Source of the DNA: Comamonadaceae bacterium
GTDB taxonomy: Bacteria; Pseudomonadota; Gammaproteobacteria; Burkholderiales; Burkholderiaceae_C
Reading direction: 5' to 3'
Assembly: GCA_027486555.1 (NCBI GenBank)
Contig: JAIXOX010000003.1
Span: forward strand, 1 to 58,464
DNA: 58,464 nucleotides
Part shown: one piece after another, positions 1 through 8,617 of the stretch
How positions within the stretch are numbered: the stretch's first letter is position 1
Layout: each line of letters opens with the position of its first letter
Notes under the pieces: model-generated
The model's input: the letters and a program-made list of their open reading frames with translations, nothing else
Told to the model about the DNA's origin: nothing
Databases searched by the model: none
Position numbers and translations under genes: made by a program

Positions 1-317
1 GGGGCCCACTCGCCGGGCATGAGCAGTTGCATGCCCAAGTACATGGCGGCAGAGGCTTGCATCTTGTCCAGGCCGTGACCTGGGTTGGCCAGCACCAGCA
101 CGCGGCGCTCGGCTTTTTCAATCGGGGTCAGCTTGCCCGCTTTGAGCAGCAGGGGCTTGATGTCTTTGTAAGCCCAGCAAGTGGGCTGGGTTTGGCGGGT
201 GGGGACTTTGGGGGGCAACACGCCGCGCAAGCTGGGCCACAGCGGCACCAGGTTCACGTTGCGCAGGTCCTGCACATAGTCTTGGGGCAGGTCTTCGATG
301 CGTCCGAGATCGTTCAT
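1..317 (-). CDS. Gentisate 1,2-dioxygenase, N-terminal part (runs off the left edge)
   Basis: About 105 N-terminal residues are visible; the rest lies beyond position 1. The ATG at 315-317 opens a frame beginning MNDLGRIEDLPQDYVQDL and continuing through PLWPSLRGVLPP, then AERRVLVLANPG and GMQLLMPGEWAP, the start of the first cupin of bicupin gentisate dioxygenases. The family uses Fe(II) to cleave gentisate to maleylpyruvate; the iron-binding histidines are not in the visible part. It follows the oxygenase genes on the same strand, so it probably takes the gentisate they make. The gap to the upstream reductase stop is 47 bp. A 1-hydroxy-2-naphthoate or salicylate 1,2-dioxygenase is a related alternative, but the context favours gentisate. 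Confidence 0.85.
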   Translation of the reverse strand, partial: MNDLGRIEDLPQDYVQDLRNVNLVPLWPSLRGVLPPKVPTRQTQPTCWAYKDIKPLLLKAGKLTPIEKAERRVLVLANPGHGLDKMQASAAMYLGMQLLMPGEWA

Positions 318-364
318 CGTCTAACTTTCAAATTTGAGGGTTCTGGGTTCAAGCAAGTAACTGT

Positions 365-1408
365 TTATTGATCAGCAGCTGAAGTGAAGGAGTCCGCGTA
401 GAACTCTTCCTCAGGCAAACCACCTTGCGCCACGTAGTCGCGCTTGGCCGAATCCACCACGATGGGCGCGCCGCAGGCATACACCTGATGGCCCGACAAA
501 TCCGGGAAGTCCTGCAGCACTGCTTGATGTACGAAGCCCGAACGGCCTGTCCAGTTGTCTTCGGCCTCGGCGTTCGAGATCACGGGCACATATTTCAGGT
601 TGGGCATCTCGGCCAGGCGGGCCTCCACCCAATCGGCCATGTACAGGTCCGCTGGGCGGCGACCACCCCAGTACAGCGTGGCGGGGCGGGTGATGCCGCG
701 GTGCTGCATGTGCTCGATCAGTGCCTTGATGGGCGCAAATCCGGTGCCCGAAGCCAGCAGGACGATGGGCTTGTCGTTGTCTTCTCGCAGGTAAAAGCTG
801 CCATACGGGCCTTCGGCGCGTAGGATGTCTTTTTCTTTCATCGTGGTGAAGACCGGGTCGGTGAACTTGCCACCGGGCATGTGGCGGATGTGCAGCTCCA
901 CCGTGGGTGGGGCCACTTCGAGGGTGTGCGGTGCATTGGCCATGCTGTAGCTGCGGCGCGAACCATCGCGCAATAAAAATTCGATGTACTGACCGGCGTG
1001 GAACTTCATCACGTCGTTGGCAGGCAGCTGCAACTTGAGTTCAATCACATCGTGTGATTTTTTCACCAGACTGACCACGCGCACCGGCATCTTCTTAACA
1101 GGCAGGCCGCCTTCAGCCGTCACTTGTTTCGATGCGAGCACCACATCGCTTTGGGCGGTGGCGCAGCAAGTCAGCACCAGGCCTTGGGCTTCTTCCTCGT
1201 CGCTCAGGGCTTTGGACTGGTGGGGGCCGTGCACCACGGAGCCCGAGATTAGTTTGCATTTGCACGAGCCGCAGGCCCCGTCCTTGCAACCATAGGGCAG
1301 GCCGATGCCTTGGCGGATGGCCGCGCTCAAAAGCGTTTCGTCGGACCCCGCTAGAAAGCGCAGCCCGCTGGGCACCACCGAGATGTCATGGGTCATGTTT
1401 AGGGTCAA
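365..1408 (-). CDS. Ferredoxin-NAD(P)H reductase component of the Rieske oxygenase (2Fe-2S / FAD / NAD)
   Basis: This 347-residue flavoprotein would pass electrons from NAD(P)H to the Rieske ferredoxin encoded just upstream. Residues 1-90 are a plant-type 2Fe-2S domain with C41-x4-C46-x2-C49 and C81. An FAD domain follows with RRSYS at 151-155, then an NAD domain with GTGFAP at 221-226 and CGAP near the C-terminus. The domain order matches CDP-6-deoxy-glucoseen reductase (AscD)-type and benzoate-dioxygenase-type reductases. It looks closer to the AscD type than to classical NagAa, and unlike the nag operon it lies last among the oxygenase genes. The start is 3 bp after the ferredoxin stop; an internal ATG at codon 5 is also possible. 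Cytoplasmic. Confidence 0.88.
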   Translation of the reverse strand: MTLNMTHDISVVPSGLRFLAGSDETLLSAAIRQGIGLPYGCKDGACGSCKCKLISGSVVHGPHQSKALSDEEEAQGLVLTCCATAQSDVVLASKQVTAEGGLPVKKMPVRVVSLVKKSHDVIELKLQLPANDVMKFHAGQYIEFLLRDGSRRSYSMANAPHTLEVAPPTVELHIRHMPGGKFTDPVFTTMKEKDILRAEGPYGSFYLREDNDKPIVLLASGTGFAPIKALIEHMQHRGITRPATLYWGGRRPADLYMADWVEARLAEMPNLKYVPVISNAEAEDNWTGRSGFVHQAVLQDFPDLSGHQVYACGAPIVVDSAKRDYVAQGGLPEEEFYADSFTSAADQ

Positions 1409-1411
1409 TCT

Positions 1412-1726
1412 TTAACCGGCCAGGTCCAGATAAACCCGGCCATCTTCAATCTTGACGGGCCAGGATTTGGCCGGTTCGGTGGCGGGGCCGCAGCTCACGG
1501 AGCCATCACGCAGATCAAACATGGCCTGGTGGAAGGGACATTCCACGTTATGGCCTTCGACAAAGCCATCGCACAGTTTGGCGTTGCCATGGCTGCACAG
1601 GTTGTTGATGGCGTAAACACCGTCTTCGAGTTTGAAGACCGCAATGTCCTGGCCTTCGGGGGCCACAGCGATGCCTGCGCCTTCAAACAAATCGGCCTCG
1701 GCGGCCACGTCAATCCAGTTGCTCAT
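1412..1726 (-). CDS. Rieske-type [2Fe-2S] ferredoxin of an aromatic-ring hydroxylase (NagAb/BphF-like)
   Basis: A 104-residue small Rieske ferredoxin, the usual size for electron carriers of three-component aromatic oxygenases. The cluster ligands are visible as C44-S-H46 and C63-P-F-H66, a CxH-x16-CxxH arrangement. It should take electrons from the reductase encoded downstream and deliver them to the oxygenase. The gene sits between the small oxygenase subunit (13 bp upstream) and the reductase (3 bp downstream), which points to one transcript and one enzyme system. Nitrite reductase small subunits share the fold, but they lack this neighbourhood. Confidence 0.9.
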   Translation of the reverse strand: MSNWIDVAAEADLFEGAGIAVAPEGQDIAVFKLEDGVYAINNLCSHGNAKLCDGFVEGHNVECPFHQAMFDLRDGSVSCGPATEPAKSWPVKIEDGRVYLDLAG

Positions 1727-1739
1727 AGGGGGCGCTTGA

Positions 1740-2228
1740 TCAGATGGGGTAAATGATGGAGTTGGGGATCATCTCGCTGTCGTACACGCAAATGCGCTCC
1801 GCGAATTTCAGACCATCAGGGGTTTGCACAAGGGTGTCGATGTAGCGGCCCACATTGAACACGGTGCTTTCCTTGTCGAGCTTGGTGCGAAACACCGCGT
1901 AGTTGGCCTCGCTGTGGATGCGGCCGTCCTCGACCTTGCGCACGATGGGCGCGCCCACCACATGCCGTTGGTAATAAGGGTCGTGGTAGATGGTTTCGGA
2001 AATGCCATAAGCGCGGTCTTTGAGCATGCCCTTGCTGGTGAAAGACAGCGTACACAGGGGAAAGCCTCTTTCATAGTTTTCACGCGGCTGCAGTTTGTAA
2101 ACGCATTGCTCGGTGAAAAATTCGGGCCACAAGTCCCATTGGCCGCTGTCGACCGCGCTGGCGTAGTCGGCATAAAGCTGCTGGATGTCGAACCAGGTTT
2201 GCATGTCTGTCAATGTCTTGGTCATCAT
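1740..2228 (-). CDS. nagH: Aromatic-ring hydroxylase small (beta) subunit, salicylate 5-hydroxylase type
   Basis: The beta subunit of a Rieske non-haem iron oxygenase, 162 residues, close to the size of NagH. It has the SnoaL/NTF2-like fold region typical of these subunits ([18 protein letters not shown], then [16 protein letters not shown]). The start was placed at the ATG at 2226-2228 because it overlaps the large-subunit stop as TGATG and has a GGAGG-type ribosome binding site just upstream; a longer frame from 2252 would overlap the large subunit by 25 bp with no better signal. The beta subunit is structural in this family; catalysis is in the alpha subunit. The symbol follows the nagG/nagH pair; substrate specificity is inferred. 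Confidence 0.85.
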   Translation of the reverse strand: MMTKTLTDMQTWFDIQQLYADYASAVDSGQWDLWPEFFTEQCVYKLQPRENYERGFPLCTLSFTSKGMLKDRAYGISETIYHDPYYQRHVVGAPIVRKVEDGRIHSEANYAVFRTKLDKESTVFNVGRYIDTLVQTPDGLKFAERICVYDSEMIPNSIIYPI

Positions 2229-3493
2229 CAAGCCTCCATCACTTTGCGCCAATATTCGTACATGCCCCGAATCAGGGTTTCGGTGACCATGTGGTCGGTC
2301 TCACCCACATCGCGGCCGCCCAGCTCCACCAGCATGCGGTGCTCGGGTTTGGTCTCGAAGGCCTGCTGAGAAAACTCGATCACCTCGCCGTCGTCTGCCG
2401 ACACAAAGCCTGCTGGGCCAAACAGATTGGACTGACGCAAGCGGCGCTCGGTCATCTCGGGGGTGTCGTCTTTAAAGCCAAAGTGCGTCCAGACAAAGTC
2501 AAACGCGCCATGGCCATCGGGCTGGATGTGGCGGGTGGACACGCTGTTGACCTGCTGTTGGAAGATCACGCTGGGGAACAGCGTCATCATCACCGCCGTC
2601 GGCATCTGTTCGCCCAGTTGCCACCAAGGCTCGGGCACGATGTCCAAAAAGCTCGGGTCGTTGAGCTGCATGCTTTCTTTGAAGCTGCTGACTTGGGTGA
2701 CCTGGGCTTTGTCGCCACTGGCCTGGCCGCCGGTGCCGCGTGTGGAGATCATGGCCGCATGGCGGTGGTGCGCGTCCATGCGCAACTCGGACTTGTTGTC
2801 GGCGCGCCAAAGGCCAAAAGTCACAAACCAGGTGTGCAACAGGCCGGGGTGGTAGGGGTCTTTGATGTTTTCTTGCATCAGTTTCCAGTTGCCCGGAATG
2901 CGCTGGCGGTTGTAGCCCAGGATCGTGAGCTTGCGGCCGTTGAACAGCCGGTCAAAGTAACGCAGGATCGTCGGACCCATGTAGTCTTCAAGTGACTCCA
3001 CATCATGGTCAAACGAGGCAAACACCACGCCGCTGCGGGTGGCCACTTTGAGTGACTTCAGGCCATGGTCTTTGGGGTCGAAATCGGCCGGCATGCCGCC
3101 GTTGACTTTGCCGTCTTGGCGCACACCGCGTCTGAAGGGTACGCCTTGCAGTTTCCCGTCCAGGGCGTAGCTCCATTGGTGGTAAGGGCAGACCAGTTCT
3201 TTTTTGTTGCCGTGCCGCTCTCGGCAAAACTGCATGCCCCGGTGGGCGCAGACGTTCTCAACGACGTGGATCTGGCCGTCCTGGCTGCGCGTGAGGATGA
3301 CGGAACGCTCGCCGATGGCCGTGCGCTTGAAGTCGCCGGGGTTGGGGATCTCAGCCTCCAGGCCCACATAGCTCCAGTGCTTCTTGTAGAAAAAGCGCTC
3401 CAGCTCTTTTTTGTGGCTGTCCTGATGGGTGTAGACGGCAAAGGGCACGCGGCTGGTGCCGGGCGTCTCCCAGTGGATCGGGTGTTCCTGCAT
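2228..3493 (-). CDS. nagG: Aromatic-ring hydroxylase large (alpha) subunit, probable salicylate 5-hydroxylase
   Basis: This 421-residue protein is the catalytic alpha subunit. The N-terminal Rieske domain has CAH (CxH) followed by CPYHQW (CxxH). The catalytic domain shows [14 protein letters not shown], the D-x2-H-x4-H mononuclear iron site with the bridging aspartate. The length matches NagG-type salicylate 5-hydroxylases, shorter than many naphthalene dioxygenase alpha subunits. The expected reaction is hydroxylation of salicylate to gentisate, which fits the gentisate dioxygenase gene four genes downstream and the divergent LysR regulator. A related hydroxybenzoate or anthranilate substrate cannot be excluded. 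It is the first gene of the reverse-strand operon. Confidence 0.88.
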   Translation of the reverse strand: MQEHPIHWETPGTSRVPFAVYTHQDSHKKELERFFYKKHWSYVGLEAEIPNPGDFKRTAIGERSVILTRSQDGQIHVVENVCAHRGMQFCRERHGNKKELVCPYHQWSYALDGKLQGVPFRRGVRQDGKVNGGMPADFDPKDHGLKSLKVATRSGVVFASFDHDVESLEDYMGPTILRYFDRLFNGRKLTILGYNRQRIPGNWKLMQENIKDPYHPGLLHTWFVTFGLWRADNKSELRMDAHHRHAAMISTRGTGGQASGDKAQVTQVSSFKESMQLNDPSFLDIVPEPWWQLGEQMPTAVMMTLFPSVIFQQQVNSVSTRHIQPDGHGAFDFVWTHFGFKDDTPEMTERRLRQSNLFGPAGFVSADDGEVIEFSQQAFETKPEHRMLVELGGRDVGETDHMVTETLIRGMYEYWRKVMEA

Positions 3494-3572
3494 GAGGGCT
3501 CCTGGTCAAAACTTGACGTGCATCATGCGCAGAATTGCTTATTAAGTAAATCGGATTTTTAATATAATTGAA

Positions 3573-3587
3573 ATTTGAAAATCAAAT
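3573..3587. promoter_or_regulatory. Putative LysR-type operator between lysR and the oxygenase operon
   Basis: A perfect inverted repeat, ATTTGA-AAA-TCAAAT, contains a T-N11-A core, the general form of LysR-family binding sites. It lies in the 113-bp divergent gap, 20 bp before the regulator start, in an AT-rich stretch that could also hold promoters for both directions. Binding by the adjacent LysR protein is inferred. Confidence 0.5.
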
Positions 3588-3606
3588 AAATTGGGCGTGA
3601 CATCGC

Positions 3607-4542
3607 ATGGACATCACCAAACTGGATTTGAACTTGTTGGTCGTGTTCCACCACCTCTTGATCCACAAGCGGGTGTCGGTCATAGCCCCGCTCTTGGGCA
3701 TGAGCCAGCCTGCAGTCAGCAGCGCGCTGGGGCGCTTGCGGGCGCATTTGGGCGATGAACTTTTTTTGCGCACACAGGGCGGCATGACGCCAACGCCTTA
3801 TGCCTTGCAGTTGGCCGAACCGGTGGCGTTGGCCCTGGATGGTTTGCAGCAGGCCCTGAATGTGAGGGCTGCTTTTGACCCCTTGACCAGCACGCGCAGC
3901 TTCACCTTGGCGATGACCGATGTGGGAGAGATGTATTTCTTGCCCGTGCTGGTCGATGCCTTGACGCGGGCCGCGCCCGGCGTGACCTTGCTGGTGGTGA
4001 GCGTGACGCAGGCTTCGCTCAAAGAAGACATGGCCACCGGCCGCATCGATCTGGCCATGGGCTTGTTGCCGCAGTTGCAGGCCGGGTTTTTTCAGCAGGC
4101 CTTGTTCCGACAAAAATACATTTGCCTCATGCGCCAGGGTCACCCGCTGGCCACTGGCAACAAGTTGACCCTGAGCAGCTTCACGCAGGCCGAGCATGTG
4201 CGCATCGTGGCCGCCGGAACGGGGCATGGCCGGGTGGATGTGGCTTTGGAAAATCAAAAGTTGCACCGACAGTTTCGCCTGACGGTGCCGCACTATGTGG
4301 CGCTGGGCGATGTGCTCAGCCACTCGGACCTGATGGCCACCGTGCCCGAGCGTTTTGCCGACCGGACCCTGGTTCCGTTTGGTCTCATCAAGCGGGATTT
4401 GCCCATTCCGGTGGCTGAGAGTGCAATCCACCAGTTTTGGCACAGCCGCTTGCATCGCGATCCGGGCCATCAATGGTTGCGTCGTTTGACATGCACTCTT
4501 TTTGGTGATGTCAAGATTCCCAATGAGGAAATGCCTGTTTGA
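3607..4542 (+). CDS. LysR-family transcriptional regulator (NahR/NagR-like), divergent to the oxygenase operon
   Basis: This 311-residue protein begins MDITKLDLNLLVVFHHLLIH and has a winged helix-turn-helix at about residues 5-65 (ISxxxAL-type LGMSQPAVSSALGRLRAHLGDELF). The effector-binding domain follows from about residue 95. The start MDITKLDLNLL and the segment GGMTPTPYALQLAEPV are typical of the NahR/NagR/DntR/LinR branch, many of which respond to salicylate or related aromatics. Its divergent position next to salicylate hydroxylase-like genes suggests salicylate-responsive activation of that operon and negative autoregulation. No separate ribosome binding site stands out. The family is firm; the inducer is inferred from context. 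Confidence 0.88.
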   Translation: MDITKLDLNLLVVFHHLLIHKRVSVIAPLLGMSQPAVSSALGRLRAHLGDELFLRTQGGMTPTPYALQLAEPVALALDGLQQALNVRAAFDPLTSTRSFTLAMTDVGEMYFLPVLVDALTRAAPGVTLLVVSVTQASLKEDMATGRIDLAMGLLPQLQAGFFQQALFRQKYICLMRQGHPLATGNKLTLSSFTQAEHVRIVAAGTGHGRVDVALENQKLHRQFRLTVPHYVALGDVLSHSDLMATVPERFADRTLVPFGLIKRDLPIPVAESAIHQFWHSRLHRDPGHQWLRRLTCTLFGDVKIPNEEMPV

Positions 4543-4558
4543 GATCTGGTGAATATTT

Positions 4559-4573
4559 AGATTTTGAAAATCT
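4559..4573. repeat. Second palindrome sharing a 10-bp core with the lysR operator
   Basis: AGATTTT-G-AAAATCT is a perfect inverted repeat 16 bp after the lysR stop. It contains TTTGAAAATC, the same 10-mer found in the palindrome before lysR. It could be an auxiliary regulator site or a weak terminator stem; no T-run follows. Confidence 0.4.
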
Positions 4574-4840
4574 CTTGGCCAGCGCATGTTCCCGAATCAA
4601 ATCTCTGTTTGTTCGGAAATTTCAAAAGCGTCATAACGAATGACCCCTTAGAGCCGGTCGTAGGCCGCCGCTATCAACCGGTGTCTGCTCGCGCTCCAAT
4701 ACAGGCACACCTTTCGTTGCCTTGCAAGGTCGAGGGCGTGCGCCCAATAGTTGACGTGCCATCGAGCGTCAACAATGCACATCATGCCCATCAAGGCATC
4801 ACATCGGTCACGCTCGTGCGGATGGACTTGCCCTCAAAAG
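4574..4840. other. Intergenic stretch with no supported gene
   Basis: This interval lies between the convergent lysR and hydrolase genes. Short open frames exist, but none has a ribosome binding site or a recognisable family. It may be decayed coding DNA; nothing specific can be assigned. Confidence 0.4.
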
Positions 4841-4867
4841 CCAAGCCCAACATGACGTTGGGCTTGG
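4841..4867 (-). terminator. Hairpin terminator downstream of the serine hydrolase
   Basis: An 11-bp perfect stem (CCAAGCCCAAC / GTTGGGCTTGG) with a 5-base loop starts 7 bp after the hydrolase stop. On the reverse strand it is followed by CTTTTGAG, a short T tract, so it probably ends hydrolase transcription. It could also act on the opposite strand. Confidence 0.6.
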
Positions 4868-4873
4868 CCAGAC

Positions 4874-6208
4874 TCAATTGACAATGGCTTGAGAAACCAG
4901 ATTTTTCATCAGCCTGCGGTAGCTGGCACGCAGTGGACTGGGTGACTGCGTCATGTAAACAGCGCACAGTTTTTCTTTGGGTTCAGCCCAGAAAAAAGTC
5001 CCGGCAAAACCTGCCCACATGAACTCCCCCGCCGAGCCGTGAACTGGCGCAATACCGTCTTGTGATCGAACCAGAAAACCCAGCCCAAAGGTGTAGCCAC
5101 TGCTCCCCAGCAAAAGTTGACCCGGGTTGCTGGTCGTGTTGATGGCGGTGCCAAGGTGGTCGGCCGTCATCAGCCGCACTGTCGAGGGAGAAAGAATCCG
5201 CGCACCCTCCAGTGAGCCGCCATTCAGCATGGCTTGGCAGTACCGCAAGTAATCACCCGCTGTGCCCACACCGCCAGCACCGCCCGAGTCATTGCCTGGC
5301 ACTTTGGAAACGTCGATCAAGACGTTGGCTGCGCCGGTCAATGGGTCCTTGTCAAATGCTTGGGCCAATCGTGATGCATTCGCTGAAGGCACATGAAAGC
5401 CGGTGTCCTTCATTTTGAGTGGCCCAAACATGCGCTCGTTCATGAAGTCGTTCAAGCGTTTGCCACTGACGGCTTCAACGACGCGCCCTTGAATATCCAC
5501 AGACAGGGAGTATTCCCAAGTGGTACCAGGTTGTTGAGCAAGGGGCGCTTTACCAACGCCCTCAGACATCTCATTGGGTGTCACACCGCGTGCGTCAAAA
5601 GGGACACTGGGAAGGAAAACTTTGGCTTTGGTGTAAGCATCTTTGACGGGTGTATTGGCGGTCAGTTCGCCATACGCAATGCCCGATGTGTGCCGCAACA
5701 AATCCTGAATCGTGGGCTCACTGTTGGCGGGCACCAGTTTGAAGGTCACTGCGCCCGATACGGGATGGATGGACGGAACACTGACTTGGGGGCTTTTGAA
5801 AGCAGGAAGAAATTTGGAGACCGGATCTGTCAGTTGAACTTTTCCGTCTTCCACCAGCATCATGAGTGCAGTAGAGACCAGCGGTTTGGTCATCGAATAG
5901 ATTCTGAAGATCGAATCTTCTTTCATGTCACCGCCACCCGCTTGGCCTGTTTTGCCAAACGCCTCCGAATAGACCAGCTTGCCATTGCGAGCAATCATCA
6001 CGACGGCACCGGGCAGCCGATTGCTGGAAACCTCTTGCTTCATGGTCTCTGTCAGTACCGCCAGTCTTTCTTTGGACATCCCCATGGATTCCGGCGAAGA
6101 TTTGGGCAAGGGTTGCGCCAGTGCAGATTGCACAAGAAACAAAGCGGCGCCAGCCATGAGTAAACTGGGTTTGAAAGAAAGCTGTTTTTTCTTCAAAGTG
6201 ACGATCAT
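4874..6208 (-). CDS. Exported serine hydrolase, class C beta-lactamase / EstB family
   Basis: This 444-residue protein has a Sec signal peptide of about 30 residues (MIVTLKKKQLSFKPSLLMAG, then hydrophobic to SALAQ), so it acts in the periplasm. The beta-lactamase fold is shown by the catalytic SxxK in YSMTKPL, a tyrosine motif YSLSVD, and HGSAGEF near the C-terminus in the KTG-loop position. These motifs fit the esterase/penicillin-binding-like CubicO family better than a true AmpC, so antibiotic resistance should not be assumed. The ATG at 6206-6208 was chosen because a GGAGA ribosome binding site precedes it and the signal peptide begins there; upstream in-frame ATGs add only a hydrophilic extension. 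The substrate is unknown. Confidence 0.85.
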   Translation of the reverse strand: MIVTLKKKQLSFKPSLLMAGAALFLVQSALAQPLPKSSPESMGMSKERLAVLTETMKQEVSSNRLPGAVVMIARNGKLVYSEAFGKTGQAGGGDMKEDSIFRIYSMTKPLVSTALMMLVEDGKVQLTDPVSKFLPAFKSPQVSVPSIHPVSGAVTFKLVPANSEPTIQDLLRHTSGIAYGELTANTPVKDAYTKAKVFLPSVPFDARGVTPNEMSEGVGKAPLAQQPGTTWEYSLSVDIQGRVVEAVSGKRLNDFMNERMFGPLKMKDTGFHVPSANASRLAQAFDKDPLTGAANVLIDVSKVPGNDSGGAGGVGTAGDYLRYCQAMLNGGSLEGARILSPSTVRLMTADHLGTAINTTSNPGQLLLGSSGYTFGLGFLVRSQDGIAPVHGSAGEFMWAGFAGTFFWAEPKEKLCAVYMTQSPSPLRASYRRLMKNLVSQAIVN

Positions 6209-6483
6209 GTGTGTCTCCAAAAAATAGGTTGATGACTTCAGTGAGTTCAGATCAAAACCCTCAAGAAACTCAATTGCATTGAACTCGTCTTCATGGTCTT
6301 TGTTTAACACCTGGAAATATGTCGCCTTCGTTACATGCGTACTTCAGGACCCAAGCCAATGACACGGCTGACCTGATTTTGAAACGTCACAACACCCCCC
6401 TGTCACCTCGATAGACCCGCTTGCCCTGAAATCCGGTTACCCTCCAAAACCTCACAATACCCTTGCCCTGTCTGGTTCAGCCC

Positions 6484-7341
6484 ATGCCCCAATTCACTCG
6501 TTTTTGGCCCCTCGTGGCCATGTTGTTCTTGCAAGCCTGCAGCACTCTGCCCCCCGAAACCTACACCCCCAAATTGGGACAAATGGGCAAAGACGTGATG
6601 TGGTTGCCCACCCGCGATGAGCTCGTCACGCAAATGCTGACGGCGGCGCAGGTCGGCTCTGGTGACGAAGTGGTGGACTTGGGTGCGGGTGACGGCAAGA
6701 TCCCGATCGCGGCAGCCCGGCAGTTTGGTGCGCGGGCGTGGGGCATTGAGTACAACAAAGACTTGGCCGCGCTGGCCCAGCGCAACGCACAGCGCGCGGG
6801 GGTGGCCGACCGCGTGCGCATCGTGCATGGCGACATTTTCAAGGAAGACTTTTCCAAGGCCACGGTGGTCACCATGTACCTGCTGGAAGAGCTGAACGCC
6901 CAGTTGCGTCCCACCATTTTGGCCATGCGGCCCGGCACACGGGTGTTGTCCAACACCTTTTCCATGGGCGATTGGGAACCCGATCAGGTGATCCGCGCAG
7001 GCACCAACACGGGCTATTTTTGGACTGTGCCTGCGGTGGTGCAAGGCCAGTGGACGGTGCTGGGCTTGGCCCCGAATGGTCCAGCGGTGCTGCGCCTGAG
7101 TCAGCGCCACCAACGCGTGGGCGGTACCGTGAATTGGGGAGGGCAAACGCAAACCCTGCTGGGTGCGCGCCTGCATGGCCCTGACTTGCACTTCAGTTTT
7201 GTTCAGGCCGACGGGCAGCTCAAAGCCGTGCAGGCCCGGGTGCAAGGGGCATCGATGCAGGGCGAAGTGGTCGCCCCGTATGGCATGGGCGATTTCCAGC
7301 CCGAAGTCGTGAAGGTCACGGGCCAACGCTTGGGCGATTGA
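6484..7341 (+). CDS. Lipoprotein with a class I SAM-dependent methyltransferase domain
   Basis: The 285-residue product starts MPQFTRFWPLVAMLFLQACS, a short hydrophobic segment ending in a lipobox (FLQAC), so it is predicted to be lipidated and exported. A Rossmann methyltransferase region follows: VVDLGAGDGKIPIAAA is motif I and GIEYNKD the acidic end of strand 2. A C-terminal beta-rich part (about residues 180-285) is not recognised. A SAM-dependent fold outside the cytoplasm is odd, because SAM is cytoplasmic, so it may be a non-catalytic or unusual member. An upstream ATG at 6463 would put extra residues before the signal and was not chosen. It appears to be monocistronic. Confidence 0.75.
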   Translation: MPQFTRFWPLVAMLFLQACSTLPPETYTPKLGQMGKDVMWLPTRDELVTQMLTAAQVGSGDEVVDLGAGDGKIPIAAARQFGARAWGIEYNKDLAALAQRNAQRAGVADRVRIVHGDIFKEDFSKATVVTMYLLEELNAQLRPTILAMRPGTRVLSNTFSMGDWEPDQVIRAGTNTGYFWTVPAVVQGQWTVLGLAPNGPAVLRLSQRHQRVGGTVNWGGQTQTLLGARLHGPDLHFSFVQADGQLKAVQARVQGASMQGEVVAPYGMGDFQPEVVKVTGQRLGD

Positions 7342-7424
7342 CGACCGTCCTCAACCCTACGGGCGCACAGCTTGCCCGGGGAGTGATCACCTTGAATTTT
7401 TAAAAGCAGCAGGGGAGAAATTTC

Positions 7425-8144
7425 ATGAGCACAGACCCAAAAATTTTCATCATCGGTGGCACCAGCGGCATTGGGGCGGCCGTTGCCCGGGCCTTTGCCG
7501 CCACGGGTGCCAGCGTGACGGCCACAGGGGCTACGCCAGCCGAAGTGGAGGCGGCACAAGGCCTCTCCGCCAATCGGCTGGTCGCCTTTCATGTGCTGGA
7601 CGTGCGGCAAAACGAGCATGTGCAAAACGTGCTGGGTGAGTTCGGCGAACTCGATGTGCTGGTCAACTGCGCGGGTGTGATCCACCGGCAAGCCGAACTG
7701 GACCCCGAGGTCTTTGCTCAAACCGTAGACATCAACCTGAACGGCACCATGCGGTCATGCGCTGCAGCACGCGAAGGGCTCAAAGCACGCCAAGGCTGCG
7801 TCATCAACACCGCCTCCATGCTCAGCTTTTTTGGGGGCGGTTTGGTGCCCGGCTACAGCGCCAGCAAGGGCGGCGTGGCGCAGCTGACCAAGTCGCTGGC
7901 CATTGCCTATGCAGCCGACGGCATCCGCGTGAACGCGGTGGCCCCGGGCTGGATCGCCACGCCTTTGACCCAGGCCCTGCAAGACGATTCAGTGAGATCC
8001 GCGCAGATTTTGGGCCGCACCCCCCTGGGCCGCTGGGGCCAACCAGAAGACGTGGCCGGTCCGGTGCTGTTTTTGGCCAGCCCGGCGGCACGCTTCATCA
8101 CGGGCGTGGTCTTGCCCGTGGACGGGGGCTATTTGATTCAATAA
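7425..8144 (+). CDS. Short-chain dehydrogenase/reductase (SDR), classical type
   Basis: A 239-residue classical SDR. The nucleotide-binding glycine motif is GGTSGIG near residues 8-14, NCAG is the stabilising motif, and the catalytic Ser and YSASK (Y-x3-K) are present, followed by the PG segment (VAPGWIATPLTQ). The length and C-terminal ending (GVVLPVDGGYL) match 3-oxoacyl-ACP reductase-like and sugar or alcohol dehydrogenases. A GGGGAGA ribosome binding site precedes the ATG. The downstream gene is convergent, so this is a single-gene unit. The substrate cannot be told from the sequence. Confidence 0.85.
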   Translation: MSTDPKIFIIGGTSGIGAAVARAFAATGASVTATGATPAEVEAAQGLSANRLVAFHVLDVRQNEHVQNVLGEFGELDVLVNCAGVIHRQAELDPEVFAQTVDINLNGTMRSCAAAREGLKARQGCVINTASMLSFFGGGLVPGYSASKGGVAQLTKSLAIAYAADGIRVNAVAPGWIATPLTQALQDDSVRSAQILGRTPLGRWGQPEDVAGPVLFLASPAARFITGVVLPVDGGYLIQ

Positions 8145-8157
8145 GCCCCGCCAAGAC

Positions 8158-8475
8158 TCAAGGCTGCGGTCCCCAAGGGGCCGACAGCATGAGCTTGTTT
8201 TGCTGCTGTGCAATCAGGGGGCGGATTTTGGCAGCGAACGCCATGAAGTCGGCGTCGCCATAGACCCCGGCCCAAAAGGCGCGGCGGTCGGCATCGTCGT
8301 CGAACTTCCAGACGTGGATCAGCTCATTGATCGCCCCCACATCGCCCGTGAAATAGCCCACCAGTTTTTGCGGGTGCTTGGACAGCGCGGGCCAGCCCTC
8401 GTTTTTGTAGTGTGAGGTGACTTCGGACATTTTTCCGACGATCACAGAATAGGTGCGCAACTCGTAAATGGCCAT
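8158..8475 (-). CDS. NIPSNAP family protein
   Basis: A 105-residue small protein beginning MAIYELRTYSVIVGKMSEV and containing LVGYFTGDVGAINELIHVWKF, both typical of the NIPSNAP/dimeric alpha-beta barrel family. It has no signal peptide or membrane segment. In bacteria such proteins often sit in catabolic operons without a known reaction; here the gene stands alone, converging with the SDR gene 13 bp away. The family is fairly sure, the role unknown. Confidence 0.75.
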   Translation of the reverse strand: MAIYELRTYSVIVGKMSEVTSHYKNEGWPALSKHPQKLVGYFTGDVGAINELIHVWKFDDDADRRAFWAGVYGDADFMAFAAKIRPLIAQQQNKLMLSAPWGPQP

Positions 8476-8617
8476 GAAAGCTCCAAAGGTTGGATGAAAA
8501 GACGACTCACTTTAGGGTCTCCAGCACGGCCATGCTGTCGGCAAGGTGACGCGGGTGGCCATTGGCCCCTGTAAGATGAAAATGCCCTGATCGGGCTTTT
8601 TCTGGATGGAGTCCCTC

